Origin: Castor canadensis
Taxonomy: Eukaryota > Chordata > Mammalia > Rodentia > Castoridae
DNA: 64,000 nt
Direction: 5' to 3'
Assembly: GCF_047511655.1 (NCBI RefSeq)
Contig: NC_133392.1
Span: 19,358,001-19,422,000 of the forward strand
The translations under genes were made by a program, and so were the position numbers. The notes under the pieces were generated by a model. It saw only the letters and a list, made by a program, of their open reading frames with translations, did not search any database and was not told where the DNA came from. Shown here one piece after another: positions 1 through 11,806 of this stretch; the first letter of the stretch is position 1, and each line of letters opens with the position of its first letter.

Positions 1-1595
1 AGAAATATTTAGGCACTAGATTAAGAAAGCTATGACTTAAGAAGGCATGACTTATATGGAGAAAAAAGAAGCAAATTTCAAAGATAATCCCAATGTTGCT
101 GGCTGAACAAAAGGTAGGATGGTGTTACCAAATATTGAACTGGGAATACGAACTAATAAGCAAATTTTAAGGAAAAGTATCAAATTCAATTTCATATGTA
201 TAGGGTTCAGGTAATTTGTAGAAAATCTATCTGTAAATGCCAAATAGACAGTTGAGTACATATCTGCAGTCAAGAGACAAAATCTCATTCAATGTAGAGA
301 CATTAGAGTCATCAGTCATAGGTAGTGATCAAAGACACGAGGCTGGGAGCAAGTAGCTCAAGTCAAGAAATCCAAAGAAAGAATCCAATACTTGATAAGT
401 TAGAACATGGGTCCTCAGAGTGATTAATGACTAGTGGAGAGTTAGAAAATGCAAGCAGAAGCCAAAAGGAAAAGTCAAAAGAAGAGAATGTTTCTCCCTA
501 AAGAGTGCTCCATGGTGTCACACATAATATAGACTTGAAAAGGGTCAACAGAACTTAATGACAAAGAGGACCTTCACTCAGCCAGTTTTTCACTACAGGG
601 AGTGGATGAGAGATAAGTCAGTTTGGCATGGAAGAGACTAGAAGGTGAGGAATCAGAAGAGTGAATGAGCACAACTCTTTCAGAAGTTTGGCTGTGAAGA
701 GGAAGGCAAAGTCAGAGTAGGCTGAGGACACTGTTTTATTTTTGTTGTGAAGATGGAACTACTTAAATATATTTAAATGCTGAGTGCATTGAGGCAGTTG
801 AGAAGATGTTAAAGACGAGAAAGGAGATAACTAGTAGACAGAAATCCCTGAGGAAGCTGGAACAGGGCTGGGGTTCAGTGTACAATGCTTTCTTCCCTAG
901 AGAGAAGGGTACAGTGGTCAGAATGGTAGAGATCTGTCAGTGTGCTGAGTGAGTGGAGAGAAGTTAGAGAGTATCTGCCAACCCTGCCTCAGACACCAAA
1001 AAATAACACACTCTCACTCACTATTTTATCATCCAAAAGAAGAAATAGATTTGTTCTATCAGGAAAACTGGAACATGCTGGTAGGTGTTAGGAGGAGGCA
1101 GTGTTTTGCTCAAGAGAGGAAGAACTTTCCAGCAACAGAATGGCAGCTGTAGTGAGGCCTGTCAGAGGCTGTGTTCAAGTATAGAACAAAATGCCACAGG
1201 CTTCCCAGACAATACATGGATTAATTTTTCACTGGAAAGAAGCTAGAGCTAAAGGTGTCTAAACATCTCTCAATGCCTTTCCAGGTAGCCCCTGGTCCTT
1301 CTCCAGAAACCCTGTGATTGACTAACATTTTGTCTATGGGGGTTCCTAGGCCACTCCACAAACACCTGCCAGTGCTAAAGCTGCCATTTGCACCTTAGAA
1401 GGTGTTCAGGAAAAAAAACTTGGCCCTACAAAACAACTCTGCATCCTCTCATTTCACTGTTGGACTTTATTTTCTGGGGCTCTACTTGCCCTCAAGATTT
1501 CTCTGTAGAAATATTAACATGCTTAGGAGAGCTTCCTAGTTTATATGACATCAGCCAACACTAGGGAGCAGACCTCTGTGGGAACAGATAGTTTA
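1..1595. other. Unassigned non-coding DNA
   Basis: I see no gene, RNA or clearly recognisable repeat here. The sequence is AG-rich on the + strand with short open frames only (none over about 80 codons) that lack any family resemblance. It could hold very old transposon remnants too diverged to recognise by eye. Confidence 0.5.
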
Positions 1596-1599
1596 TTGT

Positions 1600-1775
1600 C
1601 ACAGTTGAAAGCTCAGTCTGGCATCACACTGCCAGGGTTTGAATCCAGCTCCATTAGTGTCCACTGAGTTGACAGTTGGTGAGTTAGTTAACCTTTCTAC
1701 ACTTGTTGTGGAAAATCAAATGTCAGATTCTTATAAAAGTGCCTGGCACATGGTACACACTCAATAAACACCCAG
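1600..1775 (+). repeat. MIR SINE relic
   Basis: The order of conserved MIR landmarks is visible. There is a tRNA-like 'gggtttgaatccagctcc' B-box region near 1635, then 'agttaacctttc', and the 3' LINE-like tail 'gtgcctggcacatggtacac...caataaacacc' near 1740-1772. It is diverged and non-coding, an ancient mammalian SINE. Confidence 0.8.
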
Positions 1776-2094
1776 TAAATCCACAAATGGATCAATGGCA
1801 CCAGGAACTTGGGACAGAGTTCAGTCAGGGTTAGTGACTAAAGAAATGCCACTTACTTTATTAGCCTCCATCAAAATTTATAATTTAACCTTTGCTCAAA
1901 TCCCAAATCCTTTAGAAGATAGAGCTTTTAATGTTAAAATTATTCACTGACAAGGAAATGAAGAATATGTATTTCCAATGGGAAAAATATTCTTGGCTAT
2001 GAAGATTCACCAATAAGTAGGTTTAGTTTACCCTTTATTTTGGTCTAGGGGGCCCAATCAAGGATGCTATGCTGATTTCTACCCAGATATTATA

Positions 2095-2310
2095 TGTAAT
2101 TCACATTTATTTAGTACCCATTTTGAGCCACAAAGCTTAAATGCATATGTTATCTGTAATCTTCACAAAAATGTAAGTGCCCTTTTACAGATGAAGAAAA
2201 TTTTGTGTGGGGAAGTTTCTGTAGCTTTTCCAAAGTTACACAGCTTGTAATTAGTAGGACTAGAATTGGCTTTACCTGACCACCAAGTCCTGCTTGCTAC
2301 TGTGCCCAAT
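2095..2310 (-). repeat. MIR SINE relic, antisense
   Basis: Reverse-strand MIR landmarks appear in order: 'ttacagatgaagaaa' (2186), 'ccaaagttacacagctt' (about 2230) and 'actagaattgg...' before a 'ctgcttgctactgtgc' end. This matches the complement of the MIR core and B-box side. Edges are approximate. Confidence 0.75.
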
Positions 2311-2890
2311 TTCCTCTCCAATGAAGTCTCTACTAGTGGTCAGCTTCTCACAGGCAGGGTAATAGCTTTGTGTTCCTGCATTGCCTAGCCCAGTCACACT
2401 AAAATTACTTAGCAAATCCATATTAAATTAAAATCCAAGGTATACAATAAGAGTTTATAAATTCTATATTGTCAGCCATTGTTGCTATGTTCTGTGCCTT
2501 ACCTAGCTTTCAACAAACTTAAGTTGGCTAAAGTCTTAAGTCTCTTCACTTCCATCCCTAAGAAATAAACCCTGGATATCTGAGAGCTGCAGGTGGGAAG
2601 TCACCCCATTGCCTCTTCTTTAGTCTCATGGACAATCTGCACTTCCCACAGCACACAGTACCCAGCACTGGAAAGTTGCCTAATACTTGGCACAAATGGA
2701 ATCGGGAGACCCAAGATCAGAGGGAGGCAGAGCAAAGAAAAAGCATCCAACATGGCTAAACCAGGAAGGTAATCCTGCACTTTTGGCTGCAGTCCGCATA
2801 TTCTACACTCTTTCTCACCCAGACTTCCCTGCTCCGTGCCTTTAATCCTCCCACTGGATGCTTTCCAACCTGCCCCCAACATACATCCAT
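2311..2890. other. Unassigned non-coding DNA
   Basis: No gene or repeat recognised. A 119-codon frame on the minus strand (2601-2960) shows no domain, and its far end overlaps an L2 relic, so I treat it as chance. Confidence 0.45.
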
Positions 2891-2894
2891 ATCT

Positions 2895-3055
2895 CCCTCT
2901 GTGGTATAATTTGTAGTACTTCCTTCCAGCTGCCATGCATCTTCCCACTAGTGTGTCCATTCCTACTAACTCTTTAAGATCACCTCCAGAAAGCCTTCTC
3001 TGACTGCTCTAGCTCATTGTAATCTTTGTCTCTTCATGTCTAAGCATAACTTAGA
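2895..3055 (+). repeat. L2 LINE relic (3' region)
   Basis: The stretch containing 'agaaagccttctctgactgctctagctc' and then 'ttgtctcttcatgtctaagcataactt' resembles the common L2 3' region ('...aagccttccctgacc...'). It is diverged, and the edges are estimates. Confidence 0.55.
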
Positions 3056-3059
3056 CATA

Positions 3060-5150
3060 AATAGGTGCAGTCTGTCATTGGTCACTGATGCCATGTGCCT
3101 GTATTTCAAGTCTCCCCGAGTAGACTGACCAGCCTAGGCAAACCAGAATGATGCTTTCTATTCTTCCCTTTTCCTCCCCGGGTCTGGGTCATTTCTCAGT
3201 GAGCCTAAAAGTACAGGGTTTATCCTCCAACCATATTTCTCAAGCTTTCAGACTCAGAATGCTCCATCCTGGAAGGGATGGGAAGTGCCCTTTTCAGCAA
3301 ACCCAAGAGCCATCCTCATCCCATTGGCTTTCCTAAATTATCCCTAACCAGATTAGCGTCCTCCTACAGAACACAGAATCCTCCACGGAGGCCCGGATGG
3401 ATGCTGATCCCAGGTCCTCTGCTAATTGCTCTCATCCTCTTCCGAAACAAGTAAGGAATTATCCCTCCAAAGCAGTATAGTCCTGGAAGGGCATTAGTGG
3501 TGACTCATACCAGGGTGGGGATTGGGAACAGGAGAGGAATGGGGAAAGAAAAGAGAAAGCACACACGCTAGCTATGGAGTCACAGAATGAAGCACATTAG
3601 TCAATTTAGCCAATTATATCGCTGAAGCAATTAAATAACCTCACAATGGTAGGAGGACGTGTAAACAGAGCCCACACCGCTACCCTGGTAAGAGAAAAAC
3701 AAGCTGAGCCAATGGGGTGGAAAGTCATTGCTTTCATCTATCCAGCATCTCTTTCTCCTTTTTCATCTGATACTAGGACTCCTCCTTCCCATGTGAAATC
3801 ATTCCAAGCATTTGGAGTAGGATTCACTTCCAGATGAGGTGGGCACAGTACCAGAATGTGGTACTGAATGTGCCATCCCTCAACCTTAGTGATTGATTCC
3901 AGGATTGGCACACCATACAGCACAGATGATATGAATCTTGCTGGAGAATGGAAATACATGTGTTGAAAAAAATCAGTTCCTCCTCCTTTTGGATAATGAA
4001 CTTGGAGTTGCTGGCTTAAGCCTGCCAGAGGACATCTTTTCTTTCAAATGGAAAAGGTCTGCCTGAGAATGAAGGCAACACGATAAGGGAAACAGAGCCA
4101 AGAGTTTAAGAGAAAGTAGAGCTTTGATGACTCATTTGAGCTCTGGATCCAGCCATACCTGAAGCCCATGCACTTACTATTTACAAAAGACAAAAACTTC
4201 CCTCTGTTCTCTCAACTTAGTTTGATGTTTTATTTTGTGAAGTAGAGACTTAACTAATCCAACCACTGAGACTGGGGGAAAATTCAGTGAGGGAAGATCC
4301 TAAGCATCAGGAAGAAATCTGTAAGACACAATTATCACCAAAGCTTACTGCAGCATCAATTTAGCAGGACTTCCAGGCTCCTTCATAACAAAGCAACTTA
4401 CCAAATTGTACTTAAAGAAAAAGGGAGCCATAAGTATAAGACTCAGAGAGAAATGCCAGAAAAGAAACAATTAGTCCTCCCCTGAAATCTAAGGTGGTTG
4501 GAAACCATCCTAATTCTATGAGAGACACACTAGTAACTTTGGTGTTCTGCAGCCCTAAACTTGAAGATTTTCTGCAGGGTCTTCATTTAATCCCTGAACC
4601 AGCTTTTCTAAATCCTTCCTTTGGACACTGATTGCCATGTTGAATATTCTCACAGTTGCCTTTCAAAAATGAGGCATGGGGTAGAGAGCCATAGGGATCA
4701 CTAACTCATAACAATGCATCACTCTCCTCTTATCTACCAGGCAGAATGCCAATAAGGCAGCCACAACGCTCTGGCGGGCAAAGAAGAAAGCAATTAATCA
4801 GAGGGAAAGGATCTGCACCTTCAAAGTGATTTATACAGGGACTACATTTCCCTGGAGTGGGCACTCATGCAGACTCACCCTAGTGTGGTTCTTGAGGCAG
4901 AGATGGCATTGATGCAAAACTGTCCCAGCATGCTCAATTGCCTTGCATATTCTATTGAAAAGCCTTGAAAGGCTGGAGATAAAGTAGCATTCATCTCCTG
5001 GTGTCACCAGTACCAAGTGGTAGTGAAACACTGCTTGTGGGACTTTGTGTTGAGTTAACAGATAAGGATAAAGCCATTTTCCTGGGAGTTCACGTCTGAA
5101 GCTCGGCTTGTGACCTTGCATTCTCTTTCAAAACTACAAACTAGAGCCAA
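3060..5150. other. Unassigned non-coding DNA
   Basis: About 2 kb with no gene or recognised repeat. Open frames are short and unrelated to any family I know. Base composition is unremarkable for mammalian intergenic or intronic sequence. Confidence 0.45.
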
Positions 5151-5154
5151 GGTT

Positions 5155-5305
5155 GGGATTCTCAGCCTGGCAACCAGTTAGGATCATTAGGGTCATCTTA
5201 ATTTTTTTTTTTTGATCCCTGAGCCTCACCTACATCAAAAAAAAAAATCAGAATGTTCAATTAAATCATCACAGGCAGGATTGAGAACTACTGAGCCAAG
5301 AAAGA
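5155..5305 (+). mobile_element. MER5-type (hAT) DNA transposon relic
   Basis: It begins with a 'gattctcagcctggc' type end and closes with 'attgagaactactgagc'. Between them are 'cctgagcctcacct' and 'aatcagaatgtt', the MER5A order of motifs. A T-run and an A-run inside have expanded (see findings). It is non-autonomous and has no coding capacity. Confidence 0.65.
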
Positions 5306-6116
5306 ATCTTCCATGCACTTCCTATATCTTCCAAGACACCTCCATTTAAGTGGCCCAGAGGAGCCAAATATGGCATCAAGATCCACCTTTCACAGTCCTT
5401 CCTCTGCTTCCAACATTCACCCAATGGCATTGAGCAAGACTTCATTGAAGGTTGAGGGCATCAGAAATTGGAGGCAGAAAGCATTAGGAAAAGAAAACAG
5501 ACTGGAACTCAGCTTCATAGGGAATCTTCCAGATCCTTCTTCAGGACAGCAACTGCTGGATGGGCATCTTTGGGAAGTTACTGGTGGGCAGAAACACTGG
5601 CTAAGTGAAGAATGAGGTTGGTACTTGGTCGCCCAACCCCCAGCCATGGCCATGGACCCTCAGATGCTCTTTCTCCTCCTATGGTCCATCTCAGGTGGTG
5701 TTGACTCATCTGCAAGGAGGCTCAAGCTGCCAAGAGAAGAAGGGAACACACATACCAAGTGAAGCAGGAATAAACCACAGAGATGGCCATTACCCCATCT
5801 CCTGGTACCTTCAAGCCCTTGATCTAGCCTGTCATAAAGCCTAATGGCCATCCCTGCTTTGCATTCCATGCAGCCCCTTGGTGTTCTGTCCATTCAACCA
5901 AATGGACATATGAGTGAGGTCATCTCTTCCAATTGAACACATACCTCATCCCTCCTGCCATCCTAACCATGGGAACTGTGTAACACATTGGAGAAAGAAT
6001 TGTGCTCCAGAATGCTGATCTGCTTCTGTATCAGGAGAGCCCTTGGGCAGGTTTCTCATCTTACTTTTGCCTCATCTAAAAAGTGGGAGGGTTGGTAAGC
6101 ATTAAAGGAGTTGGTA

Positions 6117-6160
6117 GGTCTCTGCTCCTGCACATAAATTAGCAATATTTCCTGGATGTT
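6117..6160 (+). repeat. Direct repeat, copy 1 (44 bp)
   Basis: This segment matches 7434-7477 at 40 of 44 positions by direct reading. Both begin ggtctctgctcctg and end attagcaatatttcctggatgtt apart from a 7-base variable centre holding all four mismatches. Flanking DNA does not match. No known repeat family recognised. Confidence 0.85.
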
Positions 6161-7433
6161 TGTCTCACATGTCACAGTCTCAAATGATGCCTGGCATGTT
6201 AGCTCTGAAGCAAATTCTAGCAAAACTCATATTTGAATTCTCTCAAGAATTGAGTCAAGAAGATTTATAGGCCCAGGAAGGAGAATATGTGCCCATTATG
6301 CAGTGAGTAACTTCACTAGCTTCCCTGTGATATATGATGGTGTTTGTGGCATTTAACTCTACAGGAATCACTGCCAACAGTTCCAAGGTCTCAGTGTCCA
6401 GAGTACAGTTAAGTCATGAACCTGACCCTCAAGAGCCTGCCTCCTCCCTGAATAGATCAAATGTGTACAAGAAGAAAAGACTCAAAGCACAAGTAGTAAG
6501 TTATGGGTGGTAAATACCATGATAAGGTGGGAGGTGGTCACATCTGGTCTATCCAAGCTGGTTATGAGGGCTTCACAAAGAAGCTGGGATTGGAATCCCA
6601 TGCTGTATGGCACCAGGCACAGTTGGTTGGCCACAGTGTCCCCTACCATACTCTATACCACTCCTCCTGGAAGAAACTTGCCAACTTAAAGAAGAAATTG
6701 ACACCAAAATTCATTTTCCAGTCTAAAGATGTCTGATGCTCTCATTCCCCACTCCACCCCTACAACAGAGAATGCATCAGATCCTAATTTTAGATGAGAA
6801 GTTTTAGGTTTGCAATAACCAGAAACCAGTGTCCTTTTTGCTGTTGGTGGTGAAGCAGACTCAGCCATGACCATGCCCTGCCCCAGGGCCACCTACAGGT
6901 GGTTGCCATAGCCACTGGCCTCCCACATCTCTATCTGGGCATGTGTCACCATGGTTCAGAAAGCTGCAGGATCCAGAGAATTTATATCAGGCATAGCTGT
7001 CAACCAGAAAAGGACAGGGGTTCATGAAATACCCTCAGCTCATTCTTCCCTCAGTGTGAGATACAAGGACAATTCTGGTGTGTGCCCCACCCACAGTGGT
7101 CCCAATATTTCACCCTTCATTGGGTCTTCTCCCTTCCTGCCTCACTTCTTCATCTCTTTCATGATGATTCCTGAGTTTGCCTCACAAACAAACTGCTTAC
7201 ACTAAATCCTTTCTCAAGTTCTACTTTTACAGAAACCCAAATTAAGCCAAGAGAAAAAGCACAGCCTGACAGCCCGGTGGGCCGTGGGTCACTCTGAGAA
7301 AACATTCCCCAACATCCCAGTGCCTGTGTGTCCTGATATTGTCTGGAACATTGCCCCTACCCTCTCCTGGGTCATTTTAAATCACATTTTTTCCAGTTTT
7401 CTGCTAATCAACACCATTTGGTGCTATTCAATT

Positions 7434-7477
7434 GGTCTCTGCTCCTGAAAGTGAATTAGCAATATTTCCTGGATGTT
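7434..7477 (+). repeat. Direct repeat, copy 2 (44 bp)
   Basis: Second copy of the 44-bp element at 6117-6160, in the same orientation and 1317 bp downstream. Similarity stops abruptly at both ends. Confidence 0.85.
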
Positions 7478-8613
7478 CTTCTAAGGACCATCTGTATGAG
7501 GGTTTTATGGTGCTCGGCAGCTATACTAGAACCAAATAAGCCATGAAGCGCAGGGGTCAGCTGAATCCCAATGCAGACCCCCACCAACCCCACTGACTGA
7601 ATTCCCTGGGGTAAAAACAGAGTCTACATTAGATATTTGTGAAGACTTAATCTCCTTACAAGTAATACATTGATCAACTTCCCTTATTGGCATGTAAGCT
7701 GAGCATGAACAAGCTATTAGCCTGGTTGTAGCAAATACAGCTCTTTCATGAATGCCATCCATGGCCCAGGTTGCTGGAGCAGGAAAGGTTAGGATGTCTG
7801 CTCACACTCTAACCTTTCTGTTCACCTGTGAGAACGTCATAGGATTCTCAGGACTCTGTTGACTAATCTCAGTCCTGTTTCATTAAAAACCATCCTTTCT
7901 TGAAGACAAGCATGAGACAGACTCGGAAGGAGCCATGTGACATCAAAAACGAACTATGCCTCCCCAATGTTCTAAGGGCTTGACAGCAAGGCAGACCTCA
8001 GGGACAGGATCATCTAACAGAAGCACTTTGCTCCCAGGACAAGAAATTGGAAATCATGACCAGTCTAGGGGCACAGCTTCCCCATGTAGCCAGAGACTCA
8101 GACCATGAGACTGACCTGTTTGTGCCTGCTGCCTCCACGTATGGGCTGCAAAAGGTTGAACCAAGAAGGTGTGAGGTAGGAAAGAAGGACCCTCCTCAAT
8201 CACCCAGAGCTCTCCAACTCTTCCAGGATTGAGAAGGAAATTGGGGAGGAAAAGAAAAAGACAGAATGGGGGAAAGAATGGAAAATGCAGTTAGAGGAGA
8301 CTTTGAGGCTAAAGGCAGCCAAAGGACAGAATTCGTACTGAGCATGTAAAATGGGGAAGATAGCAACATAATAGAGACTTTAATAGGTCCAGAATAAAAG
8401 AATGAATGAAAAACATAGCACATAATTAATTAAAGTTATTATTATGTATAACCACTTATTTCTCATTATTTATGCTAGACATGGGAATAAAGTGAGAAAA
8501 ATATGTGATCCAAAATAAATCCCCATGATGCTCCTATTTCTAGAGTACACCACAGAATGAAATTCTGCCAGCTCCCCAGGGAAGTCATCAATTAATAATT
8601 TTTCATGAGTGGT

Positions 8614-8976
8614 TGTGTTAGTCACATTTATATTACTATGAGAAATACCTGAAATAAATGAACTTAAAAAGAGAAAAAGCTAATTTTGGCTCACCATTTT
8701 GGAGGTTTCAGTCCATGGTCTACAGTTGGCCCCGTTGCTTTTGGTATTATGGTAAGGCAGGAACACACAGTGGCAAAAACTTATGACAGCTGGGAAGCAA
8801 GAGAGAAGAAAAGGTGGGTTCTCCCTATCCGCTTCAAGGGCATATTCACAATGACTTAAGACGTTCTACTAGGCTTCGCCCCTTAAAGATTCCTACCACC
8901 TCACTGTAGTGCCAAGCTGGGACCAATCCCTTAACACATGGGTCTTTAGGAAATGTTCAAGATCCAAACTGTAGCA
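8614..8976 (-). mobile_element. Solo LTR, MaLR/ERVL type, antisense
   Basis: Read on the minus strand this is a TG...CA element of about 363 bp. It ends in the MaLR-like 3' region (on the plus strand 'tgtgttagtc...actatgagaaatacctg'). It has the internal 'ccatggtctacagttggccccgttgcttttgg' stretch and the 5' 'taacacatgggtctttagg' stretch typical of these LTRs. Flanks gtggt (8609-8613) and gtggc (8977-8981) look like a decayed 5-bp target-site duplication. There is no internal retroviral sequence, so it is a solo LTR. Confidence 0.75.
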
Positions 8977-8984
8977 GTGGCTAT

Positions 8985-9186
8985 CAACTTGTTAAGAAGA
9001 CATGGCAGGAGGGAGAGGCAGAAGGATCACGAATTCAAGGCCAGCCCAGGCAAAGGTAGTAATGAGACCCTGTCTCAAAAAACAAATGAAAACAAAAGGA
9101 CTGGAGATGTAGCTCAAGTTGTAGAGCATTTGCCTAGTATATGCAAGGTCCTGGGTTCAACCCTCAGTACTGCAAAACAAAAATAA
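8985..9186 (+). mobile_element. B1+ID composite SINE
   Basis: The left monomer is B1-like: 'ggagggagaggcagaaggatcacgaattcaaggccagcccaggcaaag' and 'gagaccctgtctcaaaaaac'. The right monomer is ID-like: 'ggactggagatgtagctcaagttgtagagcatttgcctag' and 'gggttcaaccctcagtactgc', followed by an A-rich tail. The ID half keeps recognisable tRNA-type A and B box sequence. It lies just inside the end of the upstream LTR. Confidence 0.85.
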
Positions 9187-9189
9187 ACA

Positions 9190-9278
9190 TGAAAGACATT
9201 GGATGCTTGGGAGACTCATATTCTAAGCCATCTTGGGCTATATGTCAACATGCTGTCTCAAAAGAGAGAGAGAGAAGG
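9190..9278 (+). mobile_element. B1-like monomer fragment with GA-rich tail
   Basis: 'ttgggagactcatattctaagcc...ttgggctatatgtcaacatgctgtctcaaa' follows the B1 order and ends in an (AG)n tail. It is short and diverged. Confidence 0.55.
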
Positions 9279-9304
9279 AGGAAGAAGGAGGGAGTTGAAA
9301 AAAG

Positions 9305-9950
9305 TAACATAATGGTACTGGAACAAAAACAGACATGAAGACCAATGAACAGAATGGAAGACCCAGATATGAATCCACACAGCCATGCTCACCTGACTTT
9401 TGATAAAGGCACCAAAAACATACAATGGGAAAAAAGACAACCTCTTCAACAAATGTTGCTGGGAAAACTGGATATCTGCATGCAGAAAAGTGAAACTAGA
9501 TCCATGCCATTCACTATGTACAAGTATCAATTCAAAGTGGATTAAGGACCTTAATATAAGACCTAAAACTTTGAAGCCAGTGCAAGAAAGAGCAGGGCAT
9601 ACACTGGACTTCATAGGCATATGCAATGACTTCTGAAGTAGAACTCAAATGGCTCAGCATCTAAGAGAAAGGATTGACAAATGGGACTACATGAAATTAA
9701 AAAGCTTCTGCACAACAAAAGAAATGGTCAATAAATTGAAGAGGTACCCCACAGAATGGGAGAAAATCTTGCCAGCTATACATCTGATAAGAGATTAATA
9801 ACAAGAATATAAAGGGAGTTCAAAAAAACTAAACTCCCCTAAAAAAATCGAGGACCCAATGAAGAAATGGGTAAAAGAACTGAACAAAGCGTTTTGAAAG
9901 GAAGAAATCCAAATGGCCAAAAAACACATGAAGAAATGCTCAACATCCCT
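9305..9950 (+). pseudogene. LINE-1 ORF2 C-terminal fragment
   Basis: Sense-strand translation shows the C-terminal third of L1 ORF2 in broken frames. Frames at 9345-9545 and 9400-9636 carry 'DPDMNPHSHAHLTFDKGTKN', 'WENWISACRK' and 'NSKWIKDLNIRP'. Further on come 'PTEWEKI' and '[15 protein letters not shown]' in shifting frames. The same protein region is present in the antisense L1 at 16.1-16.8 kb and the L1 at 27.3-27.9 kb. Stops and frameshifts make it dead. It ends abruptly in mid-ORF where an oppositely oriented L1 3' UTR begins. Confidence 0.9.
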
Positions 9951-10245
9951 CCTGCCGCTCCCTCCCTCACCCCCCCCCTTACCCCTCACTACCCAGCAGA
10001 AACTATTTTGCCCTTATTTCTAATTTTGTTGAAGAGAGAGTATAAGCAATAATAGGCAGAACCAAGGGTTTTTGCTAGTTGAGATAAGGATAGCTATACA
10101 GGGAGTTGACTCGCATTGATTTCCTGGGCATGTGTGTTACCTTCTAGGTTAATTCTTCTCGAACTAACCTTTTCTCTAGTTCCTGGCCCCCTTCTCCTAT
10201 TAGCCTCAGTTGCTTTAAAGTATCTGCTTTAGTTAGAAACTACAT
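9951..10245 (-). mobile_element. LINE-1 3' UTR fragment, antisense
   Basis: The sequence matches base for base, with few changes, the antisense L1 3' UTR at about 15.28-15.52 kb. Shared landmarks are a C-rich tract, 'gcagaaactattttgcccttatttc', 'gagagagtataagcaataata', 'ttgagataaggatagctatacagg' and 'ttctcctattagcctcagttgc'. It lacks the terminal A-tail/T-run expected at a normal L1 3' end and abuts a sense ORF2 fragment directly. Confidence 0.9.
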
Positions 10246-10249
10246 TTCT

Positions 10250-11725
10250 TGAACTCTATTCTCAGCAGGAATCTGACTTAGAATCTACTGAGAAACAGTA
10301 GATTTGTAGAAGGAAGAAGAGAAGAGGATGTCACTGTTTTCTCCCAAAAGTGGCAAGAAGACCCAGGGCAGTTGTAAGGTTTGCAGCAACTTCTAGGCAA
10401 GCTCCCACTCATCGCTCGCTATATGACAGAGCTGCAGACAACTGGATCAAAATCCTGAGAATCTGGAATTCCCCACCCTCCTGAAAGTTGGCGATGGTAC
10501 TCCTTGGCCACCATGTTCCAAGCCTTCCAAAGATTTTGTAATCAACATATTTCCTTTATTGAATCCTTTCCTGCTAAAATAACTAGAGTATTTTTTTTCC
10601 CTTTATTCTGGAGCTACACAGTATCAACCAGAAGCAAAGCAAAGAATGGATACATTTTAAGCCCAATAGGCACCCAGCTAACAGTCTCTTATACTGATAA
10701 CCTGCTAAAGCCAGATCTCAACAAACAAGAGAAATCTTTCCAGCTGTCTGTTCCATTTAAGAAAACCTTGTTTATTTTATTTCTGTTCATAGGACATAGC
10801 ACAGAAAAATCTTATTATTTATCCTGTTAAGGAAATAATAAAAGAAGATTTTGCCTGAGTGTATTTCTGGTTTCAAGATGGAGATATTTTGTGCAATTAG
10901 TCATATCAAACAAACACAGTCCCTTACAGCTCAAGCTTCTGAAGGTTGACATAATCAGGTAAATGAGAGCATTTTCTGCCAAGCATATGGGATGGAATGA
11001 ATTGAGAAGAAAACTCAACCTCCAAGACCCATTTCCTTCCTTCCCTCCACAATATGCATTTCCTCTTCCACTCTCCTTTCACCTTTTATAGATTTCCTGC
11101 TTTTCTCACTCCTCACCTGGCTGCATTCCCCTAAACAAACCCCTTTCTCACTGCTTTTTACCAAGTTTTGCATATTGCACTTGAGGAAGATTTGCATTTC
11201 TGCAAAGTATCATACTCTCTGAATTTTTTCTTCTAGAATTAGCAATGGCTCACTGAGGACCCAACCCTGTGCTAGAAGCCAAGTGTGTGCCAAGCTGGAT
11301 GGAAGAGGGAATTATTCAAACAGCACAAGACACTGTCCATCTGTACTCTCCTCACTAAATGGTTACCTCTTCCAGTCTAAGGAAAATAATAACAAAGGAC
11401 ACTCAAAGAAGCAAGAGTGTAGGCACGAAGTGAGGGTTGACAGAGGACTTCTATATCCCAGCCCACCATGGGGCAAAGACAAAATTCCCAGAGGCCTCAC
11501 GAAAGAGATGGCTCTTAAATTAAGCAAATCTTCTCAGTTTGAGACACCTCTATATTCTTGTAGCTACTGCCTTAGAACAAGTCCCTAAACCTCTGAGACC
11601 ATCACATCAAATGCCTTAGGATACAGAGAAAAATCTGAGAACATAGTATCTGTAAGATACTTTGACCCCAGCAAACCCAAGTTCTGTGGGAATGTGGTTT
11701 TGAACCTAGTTAAAAATTAACTTAG
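10250..11725. other. Unassigned non-coding DNA
   Basis: No gene recognised. The 108-codon frame at 10504-10830 and the 101-codon frame at 11283-11588 have no domain or family resemblance. Parts of 10.26-10.85 kb might be an old LTR, but I cannot support a name. Confidence 0.45.
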
Positions 11726-11727
11726 TG

Positions 11728-11806
11728 GACTAGAGGTGTGGCTCAGTGGTACAGCACCTGCTTTCCAAGTGTGAAGCCCTGAGGTCAACCTCCCCCAAAA
11801 AACTAC
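11728..11806 (+). mobile_element. ID-type SINE monomer
   Basis: 'ggactagaggtgtggctcagtggtacagcacctgctttccaagtgtgaagccctgaggtcaac' is a clear ID-family body with tRNA-like A and B boxes, followed by an A-rich end. Confidence 0.85.

Larger units (their letters stand above)
5306..8610. other. Mostly unassigned DNA with one direct repeat
   Basis: No gene recognised. Around 5980-6110 there is a weak MIR-like stretch ('tcatcttacttttgcctcatctaaaaagtggg'). A 44-bp direct repeat is listed separately. The overlapping 77- to 100-codon frames near 5.3-5.9 kb have no recognisable domain. From 8.4 to 8.6 kb the sequence turns AT-rich. Confidence 0.45.

Noticed and set aside
7840..8235. Possible LTR or processed gene fragment (61-codon frame at 8047)
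   Set aside because: Some LTR-like wording, but no termini, target duplication or family match that I could defend.
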